This document shows positions 1 through 5,357 of a DNA stretch of 5,610 nucleotides, piece after piece. The translations under genes and the position numbers were made by a program. The stretch spans positions 1 through 5,610 of the forward strand of contig CAMLNW010000187.1 of assembly GCA_946481495.1 (NCBI GenBank), in the 5' to 3' direction. Every line of letters begins with the position of its first letter. Position 1 is the first letter of the stretch. Under the pieces are notes generated by a model that was not told where the DNA came from, did no database searches, and worked only from the letters and a program-made list of their open reading frames with translations. Source of the DNA: an uncultured Actinomycetes bacterium (lineage in GTDB: Bacteria > Actinomycetota > Thermoleophilia > Solirubrobacterales > Thermoleophilaceae).

Positions 1-652
1 CATCGAGCTGAAGTATCCGACCACGATCCATCACTGCTACGCGCTGCCCCATCGTCATCGCCTCGACCTGATCGTGCGTTACGTAGACGGTGGTCGTACC
101 GAGCTCGCGCTGGATGCGTACGATCTCACCGCGCATCTGCACGCGCAGACGTGCGTCGAGGTTCGACAGCGGCTCGTCCATCAGGAAGACACGCGGATTG
201 CGCACCAGCGCCCGCCCCATCGCGACGCGCTGACGCTGACCGCCGGACAGCTCGCGCGGCTTGCGGTCGAGCAGCGGCTCGATGTCGAGCGCCCGCGCGA
301 TCCGCAGGACACGCTCACGTTGCTCGTCGCGCGGGACACGTCGCGCGCGTAACCCGAAGGCGACATTGCGCGCGACGGTCATGTGCGGGTAGAGGCCGTA
401 GCTCTGGAAGACCATTGCGACATCGCGAGCGGCAGCCGGGACGGCCCCGACATCCGCTCCGTCGATCGTGACCGTTCCGGAGCTGAGCTGCTCGAGACCG
501 GCGATGACGCGTAGCGCGGTCGTCTTGCCGCAGCCCGACGAACCGACCAGTACGACCAGCTCGCCATCGGCAATCTCGAGATCGATCCCGCTCAGCGCTT
601 CGACGCCGTTCGGATAGACCTTGCGCGCTTCTCCGAGGCCGACCGACGCCAT
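1..652 (-). CDS. Carbohydrate ABC importer ATP-binding subunit (MalK/UgpC/MsmX type), partial
   Basis: This cytoplasmic ATPase would power sugar import by the two permeases encoded just upstream. The visible 217 residues form a complete nucleotide-binding domain. Residues are: A-loop Tyr13 (KVYPNG), Walker A GSSGCGKT at 37-44, Q-loop Gln83 ([13 protein letters not shown]), signature LSGGQ at 135-139, Walker B VFLMDE at 155-160, D-loop SNLD at 163-166 and H-loop His193 (VTHDQ). The pattern [25 protein letters not shown] is typical of CUT1 sugar ATPases. The family is usually about 350-380 residues, so the C-terminal regulatory (TOBE-type) domain lies beyond the left edge. The ATG at 652 lies 4 bases after the permease stop, with a GGGGAG ribosome site at 668-663. 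One oddity is Ser in place of the usual Pro in the GPSGCGK Walker A loop. Assignment to the family is firm; the substrate is unknown. Confidence 0.96.
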   Translation of the reverse strand, partial: MASVGLGEARKVYPNGVEALSGIDLEIADGELVVLVGSSGCGKTTALRVIAGLEQLSSGTVTIDGADVGAVPAAARDVAMVFQSYGLYPHMTVARNVAFGLRARRVPRDEQRERVLRIARALDIEPLLDRKPRELSGGQRQRVAMGRALVRNPRVFLMDEPLSNLDARLRVQMRGEIVRIQRELGTTTVYVTHDQVEAMTMGQRVAVMDRGRILQLD

Positions 653-664
653 AGCGCTAGCGCT
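653..664. repeat. 12-bp perfect palindrome at permease/ATPase junction
   Basis: AGCGCTAGCGCT is perfectly self-complementary. It covers the permease stop codon and fills the space between the ATPase Shine-Dalgarno-like GGGGAG and its ATG. In RNA it could pair between two transcripts or form a tiny hairpin, but it has no room for a proper loop. It may be chance. Confidence 0.4.
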
Positions 665-1493
665 CCCCGCTCTCGGTGATGCCACGTGCCAGCGCCCGTC
701 GGCCGACCATGAACACGATCACCAAGGGCAGTATCGAGATCGTCACGCCCGCCATCAACAGTGGGACATCTTGGGCGCCGCTGCGCCCTGGCCCAAGCAG
801 CGCCAGCCCGACCATCAGGGTCGCGAGCTGCTCGGTCTGCAGGAGGATGAGCGGAATCAGCAGCTCGTTCCACGCGTACATCGCACAGACGACCATCGTC
901 GTCACGAGCGCCGGTACCGACATCGGTAACGCGATCTCGACGAACTGCCGCCACCGCGAGGCGCCGTCGACCTCAGCCGCCTCGAAGAGCTCGTCCGGCA
1001 GGTCACGCATGTATGTGAGGAGAAGGAAGGTCGCGAACGGGATGTTCAGCCCCGCCTCGACGAAGATCGCCGACGACATCTGGTTGACCAACCCCAGGTC
1101 GCTCATCATCACGAAAAGAGGGACGATCACGACGATCGGCGGGATCGCCATCGTGCCGACGATTCCCACCAAGAGGACGCCGCGCCCAGCGAAGCGGAAG
1201 CGCGTGAAGCCGTACGCGGCCCCTGCCGCGAGCAGCGTGGCGAGCGCCGCCGAGGACAGGCTGAGAATCGTGCTGTTGACGAACATACGGTCGAAGCCGA
1301 GCTCGTTCCAGACGTCGGTGTAGTTGTCGAATGTCGGGTGCAGCGTGGGCAGCAGTGCCGAGCCGCCGAAACTCGTCGCGCGTTGGAACGAGGCAACGAG
1401 CATCACGTAGAGCGGAAACAGCGAGACCAGCGCAACGGCGAGCAGAAAGCCATGCTCGCCGGCCCTCGTCGCCAGGCGCCGCAAGCCCGTCAC
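657..1493 (-). CDS. Carbohydrate ABC importer permease, MalG/UgpE type
   Basis: This is an inner-membrane permease that would pair with the adjacent MalF-type subunit to form the CUT1 translocation path. The 278 residues show six hydrophobic segments at about 15-36, 71-95, 105-130, 140-161, 196-218 and 243-264. The cytoplasmic EAA loop that docks the ATPase is clear at 170-190 ([10 protein letters not shown], then IALP). [12 protein letters not shown] at 47-58 is typical of MalG-type proteins. The open frame runs further upstream to 1691, but that stretch is the shadow of the preceding permease. I chose the GTG at 1493 because it overlaps the upstream stop (GTGA), has GAGAGG at 1506-1501 with 7-base spacing, and gives the usual length and an N-terminus leading straight into helix 1. 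Translational coupling is likely. Confidence 0.95.
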   Translation of the reverse strand: MTGLRRLATRAGEHGFLLAVALVSLFPLYVMLVASFQRATSFGGSALLPTLHPTFDNYTDVWNELGFDRMFVNSTILSLSSAALATLLAAGAAYGFTRFRFAGRGVLLVGIVGTMAIPPIVVIVPLFVMMSDLGLVNQMSSAIFVEAGLNIPFATFLLLTYMRDLPDELFEAAEVDGASRWRQFVEIALPMSVPALVTTMVVCAMYAWNELLIPLILLQTEQLATLMVGLALLGPGRSGAQDVPLLMAGVTISILPLVIVFMVGRRALARGITESGER

Positions 1494-2371
1494 GCGAACG
1501 CCTCTCGCTGCGCTCGATATACCCGGTAGGCCGCGACGACGAGCGCCGCGAGCAGCAGCATCACCGCCACGGCCGCCGCGAGACCAACGAGCCGCTGATC
1601 GAACTGCAGCTTGTAGAGCAGATACTCGAGCGTGTACGTGCTCCGGTCCGGACCGCCCTGGGTGAGAATCGCAACGTAGGCGAAGGTCCAAGAGAACGCC
1701 TCGATGTATCCGAAGACCGCCGCCAGACCGATGATGCCGCGCATCTGCGGGACGGCGATCTGCCAGTAGGCCCGCATCCAGCTCGCTCCGTCGACGGCGG
1801 CGGCGCCGAACTGGGTGCGATCGAAGCTCGCCATGCGAGCCATGAACAGGAGCACGGTGAAGCCCACGCGCTTCCAGAGCACCACGCCGAGGATGCTCCA
1901 GATCGCCGTCTGTGGCTCACGCAGCCATGCATGTGCGAAGCCGTCGAGCCCGGCGCCGCGCAGCACTTCGTTCAACGGCCCGTTGTTGCTCAGCAAGTAG
2001 AGAAAGACAACGGCGATCGAGGCGATCGCGGGCAGGAACGGTAGGAATATGATCACCTCGTAGACCCTGCTTCCGCGTACTCCGCGGTAGAGGATTCCCG
2101 TGATGGCCAGCGCCAGCGCGATGCTCAGGGGCACGCTCAACAGCAGGATGAGGTTGTTCTTGACGGCGCGCCAGAACAGCTCGTCGTGAAGCAACTGCGA
2201 GTAATTGTCGAGTCCGACAAAGCTGCCGTCGAGGAACGTCGTGCGGTCGGTCAGGCTGTACTGAACGACCTTGACGATCGGAAGGCCGAGGACGAAGCCG
2301 ACCGCTGCCACCGCGGGAAGCACCCACGGCCAGCCTCCTGTTCGTCGTAGCCGGACCGACGGACCGCTCAC
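1490..2371 (-). CDS. Carbohydrate ABC importer permease, MalF/UgpA type
   Basis: This is the inner-membrane partner of the MalG-type permease. The 293 residues begin with a basic tail (RLRR), then a first helix at about 15-37. FVGLDNYSQL at 51-60 is the usual periplasmic motif, and further helices fall at about 71-93, 104-127, 155-177, 212-237 and 260-282. The EAA-type loop lies at 188-210 (FGAAAVDGAS, conserved Gly195, then IAVPQM), and LTQGGPDRST at 236-245 is a signature of the UgpA/MalF group. The start is a GTG directly abutting the TAG of the binding-protein gene, with zero spacing and no obvious Shine-Dalgarno site, so it probably depends on the upstream ribosome. No other in-frame start gives an intact first helix. 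The family is firm; the substrate is not. Confidence 0.95.
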   Translation of the reverse strand: MSGPSVRLRRTGGWPWVLPAVAAVGFVLGLPIVKVVQYSLTDRTTFLDGSFVGLDNYSQLLHDELFWRAVKNNLILLLSVPLSIALALAITGILYRGVRGSRVYEVIIFLPFLPAIASIAVVFLYLLSNNGPLNEVLRGAGLDGFAHAWLREPQTAIWSILGVVLWKRVGFTVLLFMARMASFDRTQFGAAAVDGASWMRAYWQIAVPQMRGIIGLAAVFGYIEAFSWTFAYVAILTQGGPDRSTYTLEYLLYKLQFDQRLVGLAAAVAVMLLLAALVVAAYRVYRAQREAFA

Positions 2372-3712
2372 CTAGTCGATCGTGTCCACGTACTGCTTGT
2401 AGACCTCCATCTGGGCACTGTTCTGCTCACGGTAGCGCGCCAGACGCGCGGTGTACGCCTCGCGCAACGCGGCCGGACTCTCGCCCGTGAAGGCCTTTGG
2501 ACCGAGCTCCCAGATCACGTCGACCGCGACCGTCGGCATGCGGTCGCGCGGCCATGTGACGACCTTGCCCTCGCCCGGATTGGTCATCAGCCGCCACGCC
2601 GTGCGCTCGAGCTCGCCAAGGTCGCTCGGGTCGAAGTTGCGGTTGCAGGGCAGCTCGCCCGTGATCTTGGCGAAGAGCTGCAGCTGCTCTGGCTCCTGCA
2701 TGAAGTCGGCGATCCGCCCAGCCGCCTCCTTGTTCTCGCCGTAGCTGGTCATCAGCAGCAGGTTCCCCGATACCGCGATCGGCGCCGCATAGCGTCCTGG
2801 CCCGTCCCAGTAGCCGACAACACGGAACTGGTCGGGGTCCTTGTCGAAGACGATTCCCGGGTAGAGCATCGCGAACGCACCCTCACCGGCAAGGAAGCGG
2901 TCGAGCGACTGGGCCTCGGTGATCTTCGCGACATCGTCGTTGACGTAGCCGTCGCGGCTGAGCTGGTTGAAGTGGTCCATCCATGCCGAGACAACGGGCT
3001 CGTCGGTCGGCAGCTCCCCGAGCAGGTTGAGCGGCAGCTGCTTGACCGACTGCATGAACTCCATGCTCGACGCGAGCGACCACTTGTCGCAAGCGAAGCC
3101 GTCGCCAGCGCCGATCATCACCGGCAGCTCACCCGTCCGCTTGACCCGCGCACAGGCGTCCATGAAAGCGTCCCACGACTCGAGCCGGTCATCGATCTCG
3201 ACGCCGGCCTTCTCGAGATGCTTCTTGTTAGCGATCAGCAGCGCCTGCTCGGCGTAGAACGGCATACCCCAGTACTTGTCGTCGATCTGCTGGGCGAACA
3301 GCCAGTCGTCGGTCGCGCCGTCGCGAACATGGTCCTGAACCGGAGTCAGAGCATCCTGGGTGATGAACTCGTAGATGAACCAGTTCGGGAACCAGGTCTC
3401 GAAGGTCGGCCCGCGGCGGGCCGCGTGATTGCTGTTCAGCCGCGCCTCCATGTTCGCGTAGTTGACGAACGCGAGATCGGTCAAGCGAGCATCTACGTCG
3501 GACTGCGCGAGCCGGTCCCGCAGCGCCTTCCAATAGCGGTTCATGCTGCCGGGCTTGCCCGCGTACTCGAAATCGAAGACGGCCGCGACATCCCGCCCGC
3601 CGCTAGAGGACGAGTCTCCTCCGCAGGCTGCGAGATAGAAGGCCCCCACACTCGCCGCCCCGACGCCGAGCGCCTGACGGCGTGTATAGGCACGGTCCCA
3701 GCTTCCAGCCAT
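2372..3712 (-). CDS. Extracellular sugar-type solute-binding lipoprotein (Tat-exported)
   Basis: This is the substrate-capturing component of the importer, anchored to the outer face of the membrane. The 446-residue protein starts with a twin-arginine signal (YTRRQALG at 9-16), a hydrophobic stretch at 15-29 and a lipobox LAAC ending at Cys30, then a Gly/Ser linker (31-39). The body resembles family 1 binding proteins: YWGMPFYAEQALLIANKKHLEKAGV-like hinge region (148-171), SWDAFMDACARVK (179-191) and FLAGEGAFAMLYPG (273-286). Aromatic clusters at 107-115 (WFPNWFIYE) and 301-308 are plausible sugar contacts. The frame stays open to an ATG at 3886, but the ATG at 3712 places the signal peptide at the N-terminus and has a strong GAGGAGGAG ribosome site. 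It is the first gene of the importer operon. Its sequence does not reveal the ligand. Confidence 0.94.
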   Translation of the reverse strand: MAGSWDRAYTRRQALGVGAASVGAFYLAACGGDSSSSGGRDVAAVFDFEYAGKPGSMNRYWKALRDRLAQSDVDARLTDLAFVNYANMEARLNSNHAARRGPTFETWFPNWFIYEFITQDALTPVQDHVRDGATDDWLFAQQIDDKYWGMPFYAEQALLIANKKHLEKAGVEIDDRLESWDAFMDACARVKRTGELPVMIGAGDGFACDKWSLASSMEFMQSVKQLPLNLLGELPTDEPVVSAWMDHFNQLSRDGYVNDDVAKITEAQSLDRFLAGEGAFAMLYPGIVFDKDPDQFRVVGYWDGPGRYAAPIAVSGNLLLMTSYGENKEAAGRIADFMQEPEQLQLFAKITGELPCNRNFDPSDLGELERTAWRLMTNPGEGKVVTWPRDRMPTVAVDVIWELGPKAFTGESPAALREAYTARLARYREQNSAQMEVYKQYVDTID

Positions 3713-3714
3713 TT

Positions 3715-3723
3715 CTCCTCCTC
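3715..3723 (-). promoter_or_regulatory. Strong ribosome binding site of the solute-binding protein
   Basis: On the minus strand GAGGAGGAG is followed by AA and the ATG at 3712. It is the best Shine-Dalgarno match in the window and decides the start against the upstream ATG at 3886. It fits the high translation usually needed for binding proteins compared with their permeases. Confidence 0.8.
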
Positions 3724-3832
3724 GTCCCCACTGAGCAGTGCAGCCGCGGCTACCGTAACCTAACCACCGGCCGCTGGCTAGACATCGGCTTACCCTGGTG
3801 AGCTGGGGGTTGCATTCGTCCGTGCCGGCGGT

Positions 3833-3863
3833 AACATGACCACGATCTAAGTGGTCAGTCCAA
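3833..3863 (-). promoter_or_regulatory. Candidate promoter of the importer operon
   Basis: On the minus strand TTGGAC (3863-3858) is a fair -35 element. CATGTT (3838-3833) is a weak -10 with 19-base spacing, or TCATGT with 18. The inverted repeat at 3837-3857 would fill the spacer, a normal place for a repressor site. The -10 match is poor; an alternative -10 is TAGGTT or TACGGT nearer the gene at about 3753-3764. Treat as a guess. Confidence 0.22.
3837..3857. promoter_or_regulatory. Perfect 7-7-7 inverted repeat, candidate operator
   Basis: TGACCAC, seven bases (GATCTAA), then GTGGTCA. The arms are perfectly complementary, and the site lies 125 bases upstream of the binding-protein start, overlapping its best promoter candidate. 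The divergent GntR regulator is the natural candidate to bind it. The 7-base spacer is longer than in classic FadR-type sites, so another regulator is possible. Confidence 0.55.
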
Positions 3864-3900
3864 TCATCCCTGACTGTGTCTTCCAATCTTCTTCAGACCT

Positions 3901-3934
3901 TCGATCCGCGCCACCCACGTAGGCTGCGGATCGA
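3901..3934. repeat. Perfect 9-bp inverted repeat with 16-base spacer
   Basis: TCGATCCGC (3901-3909) and GCGGATCGA (3926-3934) are exact reverse complements. Inside, GCC (3910-3912) can pair with GGC (3922-3924) across a one-base bulge, leaving a 9-base loop. It can be a stem-loop in RNA from either strand or a second operator. No T-tract follows it, so it is not a classic terminator. Confidence 0.6.
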
Positions 3935-4024
3935 CCCATCACCGGCTGCGGTCAGCGCAGGCATGCATCACGGACCGAACCCTCCCCGTGAGCCCGCCCG
4001 CGCCGATTCGTAGAGCTACGCTCG

Positions 4025-4064
4025 CCGGCGGCGGTCTGCCCATCCCTCCGGGCACCGCCGCCGG
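4025..4064. repeat. Strong GC-rich hairpin (11 bp + 4 bp stem)
   Basis: CCGGCGGCGGT (4025-4035) pairs exactly with ACCGCCGCCGG (4054-4064). After a two-base bulge (CT), GCCC (4038-4041) pairs with GGGC (4050-4053), closing an 8-base loop. It is the most stable structure in the window outside genes. No T-run follows in either direction and no gene ends nearby, so it is more likely a divergent-promoter insulator, a leader structure or a protein site than an ordinary terminator. Confidence 0.65.
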
Positions 4065-4131
4065 TGCCGGTGGTTATGCATAGTGGCTGTAAGCGGCTTG
4101 CCTTGTTCGAACTGACCGTGTAAACCCGCGT

Positions 4132-4137
4132 TAGACT
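4132..4137 (+). promoter_or_regulatory. Candidate -10 element for leaderless gntR-family transcript
   Basis: TAGACT matches the actinobacterial TANNNT -10 pattern and ends 6 bases before the GTG at 4144, so transcription could begin at the start codon itself. No Shine-Dalgarno sequence precedes that GTG, as expected for a leaderless message. No clear -35 is visible at 16-18 bases. An alternative is TTGCCT (4098-4103), 17 bases, TAAACC (4121-4126). Confidence 0.38.
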
Positions 4138-4143
4138 CGCCGA

Positions 4144-4797
4144 GTGGATACCGCCGCAGATCGTGCAGCCAGCGGAATCCGGGCACTGATCGTCGCTGGC
4201 GAGCACGAGCCGGGAGACCGCCTGCCATCAGAGCGCGAGCTGGCGCAGCAGCTGAGCCTCTCGCGGCCGGCGCTGCGCGAGGGCATTCGCCGTCTACGTA
4301 GCGGCGGCGTCCTCGAGTCCCGGCGTGGATCGGGAACCTATGTCTCACAGATCGACCCGCACGCGGTCTATGACATCCGCGCCCGTCTCGAGCCGCTGGC
4401 GGCCGAATGGGCGGCTCTGCGCAGGACCGAGCGCGAGTCTGCCGAGATGCGCCGGATCGTCGATCTGATGAGTGACAAGATCGACGATCCTGACACTTTC
4501 AATCTTTCCGACGCAAAGTTTCACGACATGGTTGCGCAGTCGAGCCGTAGCCCAGTCCTGATCGGAACGCTCGATCGCCTTGGCGAGCTAGCACTGTTGA
4601 CGCGCACCGCGATCGTCAACGACAAGCGTCTGCGAGTAGCGTCGTTGACCGATGTCGAGCGTGTATGCGCAGCGATCGAGCGCAAGCATCCCAAGCGCGC
4701 CGCCAACGCGATGGAGCGCCACATCCGCAACGTGCGCGCCGACTACCTCGGTATCCAGAGCAAGAGCAAGAGCTCGCGCTCGCGCAGCACCGCATGA
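4144..4797 (+). CDS. GntR-family transcriptional regulator, FadR subfamily (wHTH + FCD)
   Basis: This is a DNA-binding regulator, probably of the divergent sugar importer and of its own operon. The 217 residues hold an N-terminal winged helix-turn-helix at about 5-68, with the GntR hallmarks PGDRLPSERELAQQL (23-37), SRPALREGIRRL (40-51) and the wing SRRGSGTYV (59-67). A helical FCD effector domain follows (about 76-203). In that domain Asp123, His127 and His193 match three of the four usual metal ligands, but the fourth position (22 residues before His193) is Val171 rather than His. The tail after about 205 is a Ser/Lys/Arg-rich stretch (SKSKSSRSRS). The start is GTG, with no ribosome site. 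The last codons overlap the phosphatase start by ATGA. The ligand is unknown. Confidence 0.93.
   Translation: MDTAADRAASGIRALIVAGEHEPGDRLPSERELAQQLSLSRPALREGIRRLRSGGVLESRRGSGTYVSQIDPHAVYDIRARLEPLAAEWAALRRTERESAEMRRIVDLMSDKIDDPDTFNLSDAKFHDMVAQSSRSPVLIGTLDRLGELALLTRTAIVNDKRLRVASLTDVERVCAAIERKHPKRAANAMERHIRNVRADYLGIQSKSKSSRSRSTA
4759..4785 (+). repeat. Back-to-back 6-bp tandem repeats in the regulator tail
   Basis: AGCAAG repeats two and a half times (4759-4773), directly followed by TCGCGC twice (4774-4785). Together they encode the low-complexity SKSKSSRSRS tail of the GntR regulator. Slippage here would change tail length by two residues without breaking the frame. Confidence 0.6.
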
Positions 4798-5357
4798 GCC
4801 CGGAGATCGTGCTCGCCCGCCACGGCGAGACCGAGTGGAGCCGCGATCTCCGCCACACTGGTCGCACCGATGTCCCGCTGACTGCCGAAGGACGCGGCCA
4901 GGCCGCGGCGTTGAAGCCGCGCCTCGCGGGCCGATCGTTCGACAAGGTGCTGGTCAGCCCGCTGTCGCGCGCGGTCGAGACCTGCGAGCTCGCCGGCCTC
5001 GGTGCGCGGGCCGAGCGGCGCGACGAGCTGGTCGAGCTCGACTACGGCGACGCCGAGGGCCTGACCACCGCCCAGCTGCGCGAACGCGATCCAGGTTGGA
5101 CGATCTGGACCCATCCAACGCCCGGAGCCGAGACCTTCGAACAGGTGGAGGCCCGCCTACAGCCGCTGATCGCCGAGCTGAGCTCTACCAGCGGAGACAT
5201 CGCGATCTTCGCCCACGGCCACATCTTGCGCGTCCTCGCCGCGCTCTGGATCGGGATGGCTCCCCAAGGCGGCTCCCGGCTGGCCCTCGCCACCGGCAAG
5301 CTCAGCGCCCTCGGCTGGGAGCACGAGACTCAGGTCATCCGCGCCTGGAATACCTAG
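4794..5357 (+). CDS. Histidine phosphatase superfamily protein, SHB17-like sugar phosphatase
   Basis: This is a cytoplasmic phosphatase of the phosphoglycerate-mutase-like superfamily. The 187 residues contain the RHGET motif (9-13) with nucleophile His10, the phosphate-pocket SPLSRAVET (55-63) with Arg59, the likely acid Glu81 in ELDYGDAEG, and the second catalytic His141 in FAHGHILR. HTGRTDVPLT (21-30), DYGDAEG, WTIW (102-105) and FAHGH closely recall yeast SHB17, a sedoheptulose-1,7-bisphosphatase. This favours a sugar-phosphate substrate over true mutase activity, though many family members are promiscuous. The ATG at 4794 overlaps the regulator stop (ATGA) and puts the catalytic His where the family has it. 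The frame also runs upstream to 4665, but that is regulator shadow. Coupling to the regulator suggests a shared pathway. The precise substrate is inferred. Confidence 0.92.
   Translation: MSPEIVLARHGETEWSRDLRHTGRTDVPLTAEGRGQAAALKPRLAGRSFDKVLVSPLSRAVETCELAGLGARAERRDELVELDYGDAEGLTTAQLRERDPGWTIWTHPTPGAETFEQVEARLQPLIAELSSTSGDIAIFAHGHILRVLAALWIGMAPQGGSRLALATGKLSALGWEHETQVIRAWNT

Larger units (their letters stand above)
3713..4143. other. Structured divergent intergenic region between importer operon and GntR regulator
   Basis: No gene is convincing in this 431-base gap: short frames here lack start signals and recognisable protein character. It must hold both divergent promoters. It contains three perfect inverted repeats (3837-3857, 3901-3934, 4025-4064). 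The half-site CTGACC/GGTCAG occurs at 3853-3858, 3950-3955 and 4112-4117. There is a direct repeat GGCTGCGG (3922-3929 and 3944-3951), a small inverted repeat CTGCG/CGCAG (3946-3960), an 8-bp palindrome GTTCGAAC (4105-4112) and two ATGCAT sites. No T-tract follows any hairpin on either strand, and no tRNA-like fold was seen. Confidence 0.75.

Noticed and set aside
573..587. Overlapping palindromes ATCTCGAGAT and GATCGATC inside the ATPase gene
   Set aside because: They encode conserved-type residues near the N-terminus (IDLEIAD) and are explained by codon usage.
1494..1691. N-terminal extension of the MalG-type permease to 1691
   Set aside because: The stretch overlaps the other permease in another frame, has Arg/Gly-rich shadow composition, and the GTG at 1493 has a ribosome site and GTGA overlap.
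1331..2044. 237-codon plus-strand frame opposite the permeases
   Set aside because: Its composition is a charged, low-complexity shadow of membrane-protein codons, with no start signal.
2972..3763. 263-codon plus-strand frame opposite the binding protein
   Set aside because: It lies antisense to a well-supported gene, has no recognisable domain, and arises from codon bias in high-GC DNA.
3713..3886. N-terminal extension of the binding protein to the ATG at 3886
   Set aside because: It would bury the twin-arginine and lipobox signal at residues 67-88 and lacks a ribosome site, whereas the ATG at 3712 has GAGGAGGAG just upstream.
3963..4013. A 16-residue plus-strand frame starting MHHGPNPP, followed by the hairpin at 4025-4064, resembling an attenuator leader
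   Set aside because: There is no proper ribosome site, no T-tract after the hairpin and the likely regulator promoter is downstream; short frames like this arise by chance.
3941..4020. Possible tRNA because of GC-rich arms and a GATTCG stretch
   Set aside because: No cloverleaf, anticodon arm or acceptor pairing could be built.
3952..4348. Two minus-strand frames of 84 and 110 codons across the intergenic region and regulator start
   Set aside because: They cross the hairpin and the regulator promoter, resemble no family I know, and lack ribosome sites.
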